NCBI GenBank assembly: GCA_030847615.1
Contig: JAUMIR010000001.1
Span: 251,103,187-251,167,186, forward strand
Direction of reading: 5' to 3'
From: Gambelia wislizenii
Lineage: Eukaryota; Chordata; Lepidosauria; Squamata; Crotaphytidae
DNA length: 64,000 bases
In this document: positions 50,923-63,677 of the stretch, one piece after another
Numbering within the stretch: the stretch's first letter is position 1
How the letters are laid out: each line of letters starts with the position of its first letter
Notes under the pieces: generated by a model
Database searches by the model: none
Seen by the model: only the letters and a program-made list of their open reading frames with translations
Told to the model about the DNA's origin: nothing
Position numbers and translations under genes: made by a program

Positions 50923-51667
50923 TCTGTGTTTCTAAAGCCATTGGTGTCTTTGCTCCTTAAGACAGAATCACTAATTGACCGCTGCACACATGCATTTATC
51001 TATCACTTTGTTCACAGATCTGCTTGGATTGGATTCTCCCCACCCAAAATTGAACCAAGTTGCTTTTGGATAGGCTGGTGTAGAGGGGGATAGAGGGGGG
51101 AGACTCTATGCTTCAACTGTAGATTTTACTTATGGAGATTTGAGTGGGAGTCTGGCACACTTGGGTGGGAGGCTTCATCCTTGTATTTGAATACTTACAT
51201 CAAAAATGATTAACTGAACCAGACCATATATGTATGTTATAGGATTCCCCCTGCCCCCACTTAGCAATTAATTATTCCAATGTAAACAGTTATCTGGTTC
51301 ATATTTACCTCCCCTGCAATATATATTTCAGGTCCATCAGAACACACAGAACAAAATAGTAATGATATTTTGCATCTGTACCTACCACATCTCTCTCAGC
51401 ATTCCATAATGGGTTCTTTATATTGTTATCCCCTCCAGAAATTTGTTTATGTGACTTTATAAATTACCCTGGAAGCTCAGCTTAGTAGCTGAAGGACAAA
51501 ACATAACACTTTAAATATATAAATAAGCAGACAAAATAAGGTAAACAACATTGCCATTCATCTAACAGTTCTAGATAGGATCAAAAGTGAAGATGACCTA
51601 TACATTAATAGCAATTTTAGTAGCAATGTAGTGTTGACAAAATGAACTTAAATACTCTTGTTGTATC

Positions 51668-51880
51668 ATTGTTGTTACATGCCTTCAAGTCAATTCTGAG
51701 TTACTACAGGATTTTCTTGGCAAGATTTCTTCAGAGGGGTTTTGCCCTTGCTTTCCTCTAAGGGTGAGAGAAGAGTATGACTTGCCCAAGGCCACCAAGT
51801 GGGTTTCCATGGCTGAGCAGGGATTTGAACCCTGGTCTCCCAAAGTCCTAATCCAACACTAAACCACTACACCGCACAAT
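51668..51880 (-). mobile_element. tRNA-derived SINE (antisense)
   Basis: Inverted tail ATTGTTGTTACATGCCTTCA, middle GGCAAGATTTCTTCAGAGGG, and head inverted (GGGATTTGAACCCTGGTCTC, CTAAACCACTACACCGCACA). Confidence 0.88.
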
Positions 51881-54316
51881 TCACCAAATACTACAAGGTT
51901 AAATTTACCTGCCATTATAATTTCCAACTGCAGTCCATACTAATAATTAAGAAACTTCCATAGATCATCCTTTTCTACAGATAACATTAACAGCTTTTTT
52001 GGTGGGGGGAGTAGAAATTCTGGCTCTGGCAAAGCCTCAGTTTAGTCCTTAATTGTTTCAGAATCCCTCTTCCATTATTCATCATTCTACAGTCGTTTGT
52101 AGCTTATAATTAACCGGCAATCCCATTAAAACAAGCTACAAAATGTTCAAATAAAGCAGGATAATCTCTTGGTTTATCTCAGGCTATGGCATAGCCAAAG
52201 AAGGCTATTAGCCCTTTTTAATATTAAGAGTTCTTAATACTCTTGCCAAGGGAGTTTCATCTGCTATAGCCAAATAAATAAATAAATGATTGACCATAAT
52301 CCAACTATGAATTCATACAACTGCTAGGGTTACAGAATCAAAGCTCTCTTAAAAAGTCTAGCATCCTCCTATCCCTCAAAAGCCAGTATGTGCAATGATA
52401 CACAAATATGGACCCAGCTAATTTGAATCTAGGAGAGGAATCACATGGAAAACATAAATTTTCACTTACAGTTTTTCATCCAGCTAGGGCTATACATATG
52501 CAAAACTCTACTTCCATGAGCACATGTAGCTCCTTGCTAGAATGAAGCAATTGTCTTTACAGCCCATGGCTCCAAAAGCAGAGATTAGAAATAGTATTTT
52601 CAAATCAAATTTAAAATATTATGTATATATGCTTGAGTGTCATAAAAAGGGTCCATGCAACTTTATGGGGGGGGGGACTTCCTCCAGGTCAGGGGTTTGC
52701 AAATTGTAGCCCTGGGTGCACAGGATCTTAAGTTTGCCCCCCCCCATACGCCTTGATGTCCCCTTCCACTGTTGCATTCTCTCCCAGCTGATTTGCCACT
52801 GAATTAATACAGATTGCTTTTCATTGCACCAGGGAAAGAACAATCAATATCAGGACTGCTGGGAAAAGGGGTGGAAAGAAGGCTCTCCATTCTCACTGAG
52901 GAAAAGGGCTCGCGGGGCAGGGACTCCTGACACCTGAGCCAGAATCGCATGCAGCTCTTGACGCTGAAAAGTTGCTGCACCTCTTTTCTAGGTCATCCAT
53001 AAAAACTCACCATTCTTACAAGGTTTGAAAATATTTCATAAGTTTTCAGTAGCAAAATTGAATTATTTTACATAGTAACACTACAGCCTAACTTTAATTT
53101 TTGTGGATTATCTTTCAGTACAGCATATTTCTAAATTACATACAGTAATCCACAAATGGTAATTACATTCTTTTTTGTATGACATGTGCATTTATTCATA
53201 ATATAAACTGACTTGCCCATAAAAGATGCAGAATACAAAAACATAGAGAAATATATCCATGTAGTTCTATTTCATATTGATTCCTAAACATATCTAAACT
53301 TAGTTGTGATGGGAGGGTTGCCAAAATAAAAATATAAGAGCTATACTTAAGTAGATAATTAGGCTGTTCTTATTGAGTTTTGAAAAGTAATGACACTTCA
53401 TGTTAGCCCTGGAAGTAAAATTCCAATATCTTAGCCATAGAAATATATTTATAGAAATACAAAATCAACAAAGAGAATACCGTATACGCTTAATTGTTAT
53501 CTAAACACAAAAAGAGTATAGAACAGGGCAAGGATGATCCCAGGTAAGTATCAAATATAAGTAAGATTGGAATTGTGATATGTGGAGATGCTTTGTTTAG
53601 AGCCAAACTAGGCATAATATTAGTAGTTGACTGTAATTAACATGTACAGTTTTTGTTATATAAATACTATCTTTGGGAAGTGCTGGGGACAAACAGGGTG
53701 GGAAAGGAAAGTTTAACCATCCATCCCACATCCACAACAAAATTCCCCATATGAGGAAAGAGTCTGACACCAAGAGGAATCAATGCAGCCTTTACATACT
53801 CACCCTGTATCTGACTATTCCTAAAATGCTCTACTTCATTCCTTAAGAGGAGGAATCTTAACAGGACAGATTTCTGGTTTGGAGCCCAGCACTTGGCAAC
53901 TGATCTCTCTGGAGCGTGGGGTATGGTAGCATTTAAGCATGTTGATAGTGGGCCCCATAGTAAAGAAGGGCAGGCCCCTCAGCAGAATAGAGCAAAGGAG
54001 CCCTAGGCACTTAGGGTCCCACTTCAAGTGCCTCACTTTCCAGGGGCTGTCAAGTGAAAAGCTTCAGTTGAGGCTTGGTGTCAGGGTGTGGTTGCGGCAT
54101 GACTACAGCTTGTGCTGATGGCTCCTTTGATATGGCTGGCTCTTCCTCATTCTGAATCAGACACTAGGTATACAATTAAGTTAGAGTCATGACATACATC
54201 TGCACAAGCAGAGATAAAGAAACCAGCAAGCGTAGATGATCCATAAGAACTAGAAAGTTTATACTAACAAATGTCAATGTTTTAAAATATACTTTGCGAG
54301 AAGGAACTGAGGGGTA
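51881..54316. other. unassigned intron-like sequence
   Basis: No splice-bounded exon or named element was seen. 52640-52760 has G and C runs facing each other (TGGGGGGGGGGAC / GCCCCCCCCC), possibly a small hairpin. Otherwise AT-rich. Confidence 0.4.
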
Positions 54317-54720
54317 CATGGTATGGTGATACAGTATACCGTGTGGTACACAGCATTCACTGAATTTAGATATAAATATCAGTCCTAAACTATCCTTACA
54401 TATATTTTGGCAGAGGGCTCTATTCAAAACATGTCAAAGCACAGGTATCTTAGGAGTAGCTCTGTATATCTTCCCCAGGAACAGAACTGGGGTTACAAGG
54501 AACTATCTGCTTTACCAAAAAAGTGAGGTAACTATGATGAACTAAAATCGTCATGATGTTTCTAGGAGGAAGATATGCAAAGATATTCCTCAGATACTGA
54601 TGCTTGGACATGTGTTGAATAGAGCCCTTTGCCAAAATATAAGTAATGGAAGTTAGAACTAATATTTATATCTCAGTTCACTGAGAATGTATACTGTGTA
54701 CCTCATAGTATCCCACCATG
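54317..54720. repeat. diverged long inverted repeat
   Basis: The arms 54317-54481 and 54561-54720 are inverted copies with roughly 70-75% match by eye. TATTTTGGCAGAGGGCTCTA (left) faces TAGAGCCCTTTGCCAAAATA (right). Other paired blocks are ATATAAATA and GTATAC. The loop is about 80 bp. An old fold-back MITE is likely; no coding sequence. Confidence 0.7.
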
Positions 54721-56595
54721 GCACTACCTTTCTGTGGTGGTGGGACTGCATGCTCCTGTGAGGCAAGAGGCTATATTGATGGTAGCACTGCTACTGGTAG
54801 GGTCTCAGCTTTTGCTAAGGAGCCAGACTAAATGTGCCAAACAGCTACTGGGCAGCAGCACTAGTGCAGAGTGATACTGGTTGAGGATATCTCGGAGACA
54901 ATGGTGGTGGCACCATTGCTAACACTTGCTAGCACTGTGCAGAGGGAGGCACGATAAACCTCCATTTGAAGATCTTTTACCACATAAACCCTACGATGAG
55001 ACAATGCAAAATGAAACAAGAAGTAGTGCCAGAAGATGAGACTCCCAGGTCGATGAGCTAATCGGATACAGCAGAGGACAACTACAAGTAGCGCTGTGGC
55101 AAATGACCAACTGGAATCAAGCCAAAAGGACGCTCAGCTATTGATGTGCTCAGAGGCAAAAGGAAAGTTTGAAGCTGCACAACACATATTATACGAACAT
55201 GCAATGTGAGAAGCATGAATCAAGGGAAGCTAGATATTGTAAAACAAGAAACAGAACATACAAACGTTGGAATACTTGGGGTGAGCCAGCTAAAAGTGGA
55301 CAGGAATGGGACATTTTGAGTGAGATAATTACAGTGTTTTACTCAGGAAGTGAAAATCTAAGAAGAAATGGAGTTGGATTGACAGTGAGGAGAGATGTAG
55401 CAAAAGCAATCAGGGGATAGATATAATGCAAAGTCTGACTGAATAATATCAATAAGACTTCAGGGAAAGCCCGTCAATATCACAATAAGTCTATTCTCCA
55501 GCTACAGAGTCAGAAGAGGAAGAAATTGAAAGATGTTATGCTGGAGTCAAAGAGGAAATTGCTCACAGACCAAAACAGGACATGTTGATAATCATAGGTG
55601 ATTGGAATGCAAAAGTATGAAACAGAACAGAACAAAACCTGTTTGGAGAATTTGGCCTAGGATCAAGAAATGAAGCAGGGGAGCAACTGATTGAATTTTG
55701 TGAGGCCAACAGTTTGTTCATTGCAATAACAGTCTTCAGGCAATCAAACAGATATTGTATACATGGGTGTCATCTGATGGCCCATATAGAAATCAAATAG
55801 TCTACGTAACTGGAAGCAAAAGATGGAAAATGTCCATACTCTGCAGAAACAAGACCAAAAGCAGACTGTGGCACAGACCATGAACTGCTAGTGTGAAAAA
55901 TGAGAGTATAGCTTAAAAAGAACATTAAAGCAGTCTCTGCGGTGAAATACAACATCCCTGGAGAATTAAAGATCGTGTAAAAAATAGATTTTCACTATTA
56001 AATCTAATTGACTGGGATCCAGAAGAACTCTGGACCAAAGCTAAGAACACTGTCAGGGAAGAATGTAAAAAGACATTATTTGCTGGCAAAAAGAAAGAAA
56101 AGGCTCATTGGATGACAGATGAAACTCTTCAAGAGTTAATGATAGACAAGAAACAAAAATAACAGAAATAGGGTCAGAATCCTGAATGCAGCTCTTCAGT
56201 GACTTGTATGCATGGACAAAGAAAACTACTATAATAAACAATGCAGAGAAATAAAAAAAATGTAGAGCAGGTAACCTCTTTCACTAGAACTGAGTAATCA
56301 GAGGGAAATTTAAACCAAGAGTGAGGATGCTCTACAACCAATTGGGGAACACTCTACATGTTCAAGAAGAAATGAAAACATGATGGGAAAAAATACACTG
56401 AAGACCTATATAAAAGAGATGAAAGGATAAAGGATTCATTGAAAGAAGCTTGCGCTCAAAGAGCTTGGGTAAAATAAATCACCAGAAACAGATGAAATAC
56501 AAATAGAGTGGTTTGAAGCTATAGAGACAGAATCCATTCTGCCAACAAATATGGAAAACAGAACAGTGGCCCACAGTTTGGAAATGCTCAATATA

Positions 56596-56815
56596 CAGTT
56601 GACCCTCCCAATCTGTAGGCTCCTGCTCTGGGGTTTCAACAGCCCATGGATCATTGTATCGTATAATGAAAATGGTGGCAATGTGCACACAGATGTGATG
56701 ATGCATCTGTGCACATGTAGCCACCATTTAATACAGCCATCCACATTTTTGGCCATCCACAGGGGGTCCTGGACCCAAACAGCCACCAATCCAGAAGGCC
56801 CACTGTACATTCCAA
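56596..56815. mobile_element. pogo-like MITE inside BovB (220 bp)
   Basis: TA-flanked (56594-56595 and 56816-56817); ends CAGTTGACCCTCCCAATCTG and inverted CAGTGGGCCTTCTGGATTGG. It interrupts the BovB frame. Confidence 0.75.
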
Positions 56816-57689
56816 TCCCCAAGAAAGAAGAAACCAGGAATTACAGTAACCACAGGACCACTGTATTAATCTCTTATGGAAGCAAAGTAATGTTCAGAAT
56901 TCTACACCCAAAACTTTTATCATATATGGAGCAGGAAATGCCAGATGTCCAAGTTAGGTTCAGGAAATGAGGGGACATCAGGCATCACATTGTAAACATA
57001 GGTTGGATAATGGAACACACCAAAGAATTTCATAAGAAATTTAGCCTATGATTTATTGATTATAGCAAAGCCTTTGATTGTGAAGATCATGAAAAATTAT
57101 GAATTGCTCTCCAAGACATGGATGTGCCACAACATTTGATTGTCCTGATGCATAACCTGTATTCAGAAGAAAAGGCTACCATCAGAACAGAGTATGCAGA
57201 AACAGCATGTTTTCCAATTGGCATGGCTGATTTTTTATCTCCCTGTCTGTTGAACTGGTATGCTGAATGTGTCATAAGTAAAGCTGGATTCGACTCAGAG
57301 GAAGGAAGTGTGAAAGATGACACCATGCTATTAGCAGAAAATAGTAAAGACTTGGAACAACTATTGACAAAAGTCAAGGAAGAAAGTGCAAAGGTAGGGT
57401 TACAGTCTGACATCAAGAAAACAAAAGTAACGACCACAGATGATTTACAAAACTTTAAAGTATATGATGAAGACACTAAAATAGTTCAAGATTTTCCATA
57501 CCTTGGCTCAGTCGTTATCAAAATGGAGACTGCAGTCAAGAAAGTAGAAGAAGATGAGGCTTGGAAGGGAAGCTATTCAGGAACTAGACAAGATCCTCAA
57601 GTGTAAAGATATATAATTGAATACCAAAGTCAGGATGTAGGGTTGGAGGAGAGTTCTGTGGATACCCTGGATCACCAAAAAGACAAATA

Positions 57690-57952
57690 CAGTTGGGTCC
57701 CTGTATCCGCGGGGGTTTGGTTCCCAGACTTACTGCAGATACCAGAAACTGCAGATAACTGTGAACCCTATTAAAATAAAGGACTTCCAGTAAGAACATA
57801 CCATAGAGTTGTGTTAGAGGACCTAGAAGATGCCTAGAGAGGATACCTCTCCAAGCATTTTCCAGACAACTCTATGGTATGTGTTCTTATTTTGTGTTCC
57901 GTGGATAACTGAAACCACAGATATTGGTTCCATGGATACAGGGGTCTGACTG
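57690..57952. mobile_element. pogo-like MITE inside BovB (263 bp) with internal hairpin
   Basis: TA-flanked (57688-57689 and 57953-57954); ends CAGTTGGGTCCCTGTATCCG and inverted CAGTCAGACCCCTGTATCCA. Inside, ACATACCATAGAGTTGT (about 57796) is repeated inverted as ACAACTCTATGGTATGT (about 57867). Confidence 0.8.
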
Positions 57953-58225
57953 TAAATGAGTCCTAGAGCATATCAAGCCTGAACTCTCCCTAGGAGCCAA
58001 GTTGACTAAGCTGAGACTGTCATACTCTGGATAGACATGACTCATTAGAAAAGACAGTGAAGCTTGGTAAGGTAGAAGGCAGTAGGAAAAGAGGAAGGCT
58101 GCTTTCAAGGAAGCCACAGCCCTGAATCTGCAAGATCTGAACAGGGCTGTTGATGGTAGGGTGACTTCAAGGTCTCTTGTTCATGGGTCACCATAAGTTG
58201 AAGTCGACTCGATAGCTATTAACAA

Positions 58226-59354
58226 CAATAAAGATTTCTCATATAACTCAGTATTACCTGAAAACGAAACATCTATAGCTGCCTCTTTTTTTTTTCTAGA
58301 CTGACACTTTAACCAAATCAGCTATTATAGCTCAACTTATAGTATTTCTGTTATGCCAGCCATGGTATATATTCAATCCTGCTTAATATACTGTGGATAT
58401 TTTTATATTTAATTAATCTTTTCTGAAATAAATCCTTTGTCCATAAGGCTCAGGCTGATGCACATGGAATTCTTATTTAATTTTCTAGCAGTCCTGAGTG
58501 CTAGGCTGGGTGGCAATTTTCTAAAGGCTCATTGTGTCTGGTAGAAATAGAACCTGACCAAAATGTAATGTGGTGTACCTATGCTACCCTTTTCCAGAAT
58601 ACTTTGTGTTCTCCACCCACCCCAGCTGATCCTGCCAGCAGTCATCCAATCTTTTGTGCCCACTGAACATGCTTAGCTTGCAGTGGGCTGTTTAAAATTT
58701 CCCCCTACTTAGTTCACCCCCTGAGCTGCAAACACTGAAGTGTTATCTAGAGGGTGAAAAAAATCCTCTTGGAATGCAAGGCGAATACCTTTTGTGCAGA
58801 TGAGCTCCCACAGTGATATGCCATATTCAAAAGGAGGGGGCCAAAAACTCCAAGTACTTTGTGATAACAGCCTTCGCTATTTTTTGTGACGTTTTTAAAA
58901 AACTGCATGGAAATGTGCATTCCAGCCCATTTGAACAACCAATTTGAACTGGGGCACATTCCAGAAGTCAAAATGTGATTGGTCAAACATGCATGGGCTT
59001 GCTAGCAATGAAGTGGCTGGAGATGCCATTGTTGATTTTCATGGAAGCGATTATGCACCATTTTCTAGCAGCAGAGAAAAAAAATTGCCGGTAAGCAGAA
59101 GTTTGCTCTTCCACATCTCTGATTTAACAAGGGTCGGAAAGGGAAACGGAGGGAGCTTTGGGGGAATAATAATGCATGGAATTCACTTGCAGCCACCATC
59201 TTTACTCATGGGCATACGTCATGTGAACTTCAAACACAGATAGCTTTCCATGCCAGTGATCTTGCGACTGTATCATGGAGACAAATGGATGCTGCTGTGA
59301 TGGTGAGTTGATGCACTATTTTCTGCATTATCCCATCTAGCTCAGCCCTGAGAT
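58226..59354. other. unassigned sequence
   Basis: AT-rich to 58480. 58745-59240 looks repeat-like (GGAATGCAAGGCGAATACC; CAAAATGTGATTGGTCAAAC) but no matching ends were found. Confidence 0.35.
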
Positions 59355-60054
59355 TCGTTTGGACTTCTTTTGGACATCCTCTTTGACATGAATGCTGCTT
59401 TTTTGTCTTCTGGTACTTGGAAGACTGAGTTTGCTATTACAGTTGTCAAAACGGTTAAACAAAGACTTCAGGACATTACCTTTTGCAATTTGCGGACTAA
59501 ATCCTTTCTGTCATGCTCACCTAGTGCTTTGCATATGCCATATTCAGGTTCATTTGCTCTGGCTGATTACATAAAGAACTTGACTGTGTCAATCTATTGC
59601 ATATTATTTATGAAGGCCAGATGTAATATTTTTCCTTCAGCAATGTTGTATGGTAGATATGCGGGGCTGCCATTTGCATCAAGGCTCTGTCCATGTGGGT
59701 CGCAGGAGGTGGAAACCATGTCTCATATCCTACTATCCTGTGTCCTTAATTCCCAGAGTCGTAAACAACTGATTTCTCCCTTGCTATGCCATCTACCTGG
59801 CCATTCGGAGAGGCTCTATGTCAATTCTTACTAGAGGATAAATGTCCCAATATTACTTTGTCAGTTGCCAAGTTCTTATCTGTGGTCATTAAGACCAGTG
59901 AGAGGGAAGTTAGTAGTTGAATAAGTTGGCTGAGCTCCAAAAAAGTCTATCAATAAGTATCCTAATTTTATTGGTTTGTATTATGGTTTTATCTATTAAT
60001 GTACATCATGTCTGTTATTTGATGGGTCTATGGACTGTATGAATAAATTGATAT
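59355..60054 (+). pseudogene. non-LTR retrotransposon 3' end
   Basis: 59370-59834 encodes a LINE C-terminus: LYGRYAGLPFASRLCPCGSQ and EVETMSHILLSCVLNSQSRK. The C-x-C...H...C pattern is the terminal zinc motif of several LINE clades. An AT-rich 3' UTR ending GAATAAATTGATAT follows. Upstream RT is missing. The clade (L2-like or related) cannot be fixed by eye; it is different from CR1 and the 27-kb LINE. Confidence 0.65.
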
Positions 60055-60056
60055 TA

Positions 60057-60302
60057 CAGTTGTCCCTTCATATTCACTGGGGTATGGTTCCAGAACCCCC
60101 CGTGGATGCCAAAATCCGTGAATACTCAAGTCCCATTATATGCAGTGGCACAGCAAAATAGTGTCCCTTATATAAGATGGCAAAATCAAGGTTTGCTTTT
60201 TTGGATTATTATTTTTTTAAGAATATTTTCAAGCCATGAATACTTAAATCCATGGATACCAAATCAGTTGATACCAAATCCGTGAATATGGAGGGACAAC
60301 TG
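60057..60302. mobile_element. pogo-like MITE (246 bp), best-preserved copy
   Basis: Ends CAGTTGTCCCTTCATATTCA and inverted CAGTTGTCCCTCCATATTCA differ at one base and are flanked by TA (60055-60056 and 60303-60304). It is inserted at the very end of the LINE tail before it. It serves as the reference for the related copies at 36207, 56596 and 57690. Confidence 0.88.
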
Positions 60303-60304
60303 TA

Positions 60305-62149
60305 CTATGTACGATAACCACTGCAGACATTACCACTTTTGCAGTCAAGACTAACAACTTTTATGATCTTCCTGCACTAGATAATTGCTGAGTAGAAAAA
60401 CAGCCTTTGAACCAGCTGTTCACCATCCCACCCCACCCTCCAGGCAGAGAAAGAATGATTGCAGAAAGCACAGGAAATAATCACTGCTGCCTGCAATATG
60501 GAAGAAACAGCAAGGAAATAATAGGAGGACAGAGGCTGCAAGAGCAATTTCACAGTCAGTTAAGTAAAAGAATACCAGGGAAAGAGCTGTCTTCAGTGGA
60601 TACAGTGTGGGTTCTGCATGCAGAGGAATCCAGAGCCAACCCCTAGTGTTTTAAGTGAAGGAAAATAGAAAGGTCTCTGTCTCATCCACAAAAATAAGTG
60701 CATGTACAATATTCTTACTGATAAAGATTAGGTACCTGCTGCCAATTAACATTTCTACAATTATCTACAGGAAACCTACATTCTTTTCAATAGTCACAGA
60801 TATAATCCTTCCTCTCCACCCGTTAATAAGTAGGATCCCTCTCAGAGCACAGTTAATAGTTCCTCTGTAATACTGTAATTTACCGGTAAATGCCTAAACT
60901 TTGTCATGCCTGTGGTAAAATGGTGCAAAAAACCATAAAAAGCAAAACAATAAATAAGCAAAGCCAAACCCCAAAGAGCCAGGACCCCAAGGTACACATG
61001 CACAATGGGCTGCATGCACACTGAGGCTATTCAGCATACTAGTTCCTAATATGTCCTTCTGCACTCCCTCCAAACCAACTTCTAAAGGCTGGGGGACCCT
61101 ACATAGTACGTAACTTTTAATGTAGCACACATTGTTGATGCAGGAAGAGAAGAATAACCTTTTTTCTATATATGCTTGCCCAAGCACTGAGACCTTGTTC
61201 TGTGTCTTCAACAATGAGAGCATTAAATAGGAGAGTCTTTTCTTTGCTGTGACAAATTTTGGAATGCATGCCCCTTAGAGGTCTATCTGGCACTGACACC
61301 GCTCTTACTTTAGCAGTCATCACCCAAGGCTTTGGGATTCAATGACCATTGCTTGCCTCTTATCTCTTTAGTTGTGGATTTTGTAAGTGTTCTTATTGCC
61401 TGCACTCCACCCAGAAATCTCTAGAAATATTTTAATATAAAAATAAATTAAATAGCATGGAAAAAGAGACATTTTGTATACAAGCCCAGGACCATTTTAA
61501 TCTCAATCAAGTACTGTATACCAGGAATCGTCACTTTAGTTTTTTAAAAAAAATATTCACCATATTGCTTAATGTTAATGTTTGCCATAATCAATAGGCA
61601 TTACTTCAGAGAATTTCCTCATTATTTTGAAAGCAGTGCTATGAGTTATTACTCTACAAAATAAAGAATGCTGTAGAGGTGAATGAGAGTGTGAATTTTA
61701 AAAAAAGAAAAAAAGAAAAGTGACCAGATGCCAAAGAATTCCTCAGTGCAAGTCAAGTGTACATATGGATCCCAAGAGCTTCCTTGTTTTTCTTTATGTG
61801 ATGGCAACTTCTTATGCTGCATCAAAAGTGACAGCCAAAATCCTCTCGAGTTTCAGGAGCAAAGTGTCAAGTAGTACCTAAGCTTCAGGAGCTCTGCCAT
61901 GTTTCTGGAGCTCCCATGTGGCTTGGAGGGATTGAGCCACATAATTTTATAAAAGATTACAGAAAATGCGACTTTTTTTACAATGAGATCAGTCTATGAA
62001 CAAAAGTTAAGAAGAAGTCTTCTGTAGTGGTTGGCTCCATTCTGTCATTCAGTGAGAGACAGAGACTGAATGATTCCAGTCTTAAACCACACTGTCCTAT
62101 AAAGTCCTAAAGGGCTGAGACCCCAAATACTTTAAGAAGCACTTATATG
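60305..62149. other. unassigned intron-like sequence
   Basis: No exon, RNA gene or named element recognised. Confidence 0.4.
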
Positions 62150-62370
62150 TGCCTATCCAAGGGCTGAGGCCTGCTGGAGGGCGCCCCCTCTGTCTCCCAC
62201 CAGTGAGACACCTTGATCTGCATACAGTATGGGAGATGGCTTTCCCTGCTATGGTGCCCAAATTGTGAAATGCCACATGGAGATCCAACTGCTATCAACA
62301 CTGGCTTCATTCCAGCACCAAGTTAAAACAAGACTTTTAATTAAAGCCTTTTGGGGCTTCAATTGATTAC
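62150..62370 (+). mobile_element. L2-type LINE C-terminal fragment
   Basis: Plus-strand residues HMEIQLLSTLASFQHQVKTR then LLIKAFWGFN fit the end of L2-type ORF2 (LKTWLFRKAF-type). Degenerate upstream. (CA)n follows at 62374-62399. Confidence 0.45.
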
Positions 62371-62439
62371 CCCTCACACACACACACACACACACACATA
62401 CATGTATGAGGTTTTTAACTCTTTTAACTGTTTAAACAG

Positions 62440-62525
62440 TTTTATTTATTTTTATTTATTTATTTATTTATTTAAACCCCACTCTTCAGCCACAAGGCTA
62501 TCAGAGCGGCTTACAAATTGTTTTA
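62440..62525 (-). repeat. L2-type LINE tail fragment (antisense)
   Basis: (ATTT)n at 62440-62473, then AAACCCCACTCTTCAGCCAC and GAGCGGCTTACAAATTG, matching 29012-29085. Confidence 0.65.
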
Positions 62526-62793
62526 AGCAATAGCAATTTACACATCTACACTGCATTAAGCAGTTTCCAATGTGTGTTAGCTAATAGCTAATAGCTTGAT
62601 AAAGTGTTTAATATGTTTTTAACCTGTTTAAATGATTGTTGTTGTTTGGAATTCTGAACTGTTTTAAAACTATTTAAATATATTTTACTTGTATGTAATC
62701 CTGAGATTCCATGAGGAGAATAAATAACACCTGAAAATGGAAAGTGAGAGGATTTTGAATGATGGCATGGTAGCAAGCATTTGTCTAATACAA

Positions 62794-63416
62794 TGGAGAT
62801 TTTCACACAGGGCCAAAATGCCCTGTTACTGCCCCGCCACCTCCTCTCCCGTTCCTGCCATGGAATAACATAAATCTTTCACACACTTACCTTAATTCCG
62901 CGGCAGGAATGGGCTCCCCCTCCCCTTGCTGGCCGGCCGTAAATGAAGCCGTCGTGAGGCTGCTTTTATGACTGGCCGTCTGAAATGTTATCATGTTATC
63001 ACGTGATAATGGCTGGGCAGTAAATTTAAAAAATAAAACTCCTCCAAACATAAAATCAGTTCACCAAGCACAAAAACACACTTTAAATCACAAAATCAAA
63101 ACAGGGAGGGTAAAATAAAGGGTGCCACTTACCTGGATGTCCAGATCGTACCAGGAATGCTCAGAATGGACCTCCCCTCCACTGCTGTCATTTCAGAACA
63201 GGAACGGGGCTCCTGTTCACACACCCGTGATTGCGTGATAGTGACGGAACGGGAGGTCTATTCACGATGAAAAATCATGACTACATCGTTCCAGAACAGT
63301 CACGGGAGCAGGATGGATGCAGGACAGAACGGGGTCAATGTTGTCCGAAAGGGAAAACCTTTCCCGACCCTGTTCTGTTCCTGCCATGGGATATATAGCC
63401 CGTGTGAAAATCTCCA
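62794..63416 (+). mobile_element. TIR element, GGAGATTTTCACAC family (copy 2)
   Basis: Ends TGGAGATTTTCACACAGGGC and inverted TGGAGATTTTCACACGGGCT. The body aligns with 26337-26952 in reverse. Internal motifs CTTACCTTAATTCCGCGGCA and AAGGGAAAACCTTTCCCGAC recur in it. 623 bp, no coding sequence and no clear target duplication. Confidence 0.78.
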
Positions 63417-63651
63417 ATGCCTCAAAATGAGTACTGGTGACTCCTGGGATGTTCTTTTCAAAGAGAGAATGGAATTCCATCCACAAATGGGGTGCAACTT
63501 TCAGTCTCCCAGACAGATGCTAGCAGGAAGGACAACAATATGTTTGGGCCCACTTGTTATTGGTGGGGTGGTAGGGGTGCACAAACCAGCAGACAGCTGG
63601 CAAAAAGATCAGATAATTTACAGATGAAACAAATGGCCTAATATCTAAATG

Positions 63652-63677
63652 TGTGTGTGTGTGTGTGTGCGCGCGCG
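63652..63677. repeat. (GT)n/(GC)n microsatellite
   Basis: Sits at the tail end of the following antisense 5S-SINE, where the plus-oriented copy at 14749 also ends in (CA)n. Confidence 0.8.

Larger units (their letters stand above)
55020..58225 (+). pseudogene. BovB (RTE) LINE, degenerate
   Basis: Endonuclease part: RNTRSMNQGKL-like DNA at about 55190, then SGSENLRRNGVGLTVRRDVA (to 55420). Middle part degraded with many stops. RT part 57118-57606: MDVPQHLIVLMHNLYSEEKA, LLNWYAECVISKAGFDSEEG, LLAENSKDLEQLLTKVKEES, FPYLGSVV. The VRQGC block and the Tyr-Ala of YADD are lost by deletion, so it could not be active. The 3' end GGGTCACCATAAGTTGAAGT...AACAACAAT matches the SINE tails. It carries MITEs at 56596 and 57690. 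Confidence 0.82.
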
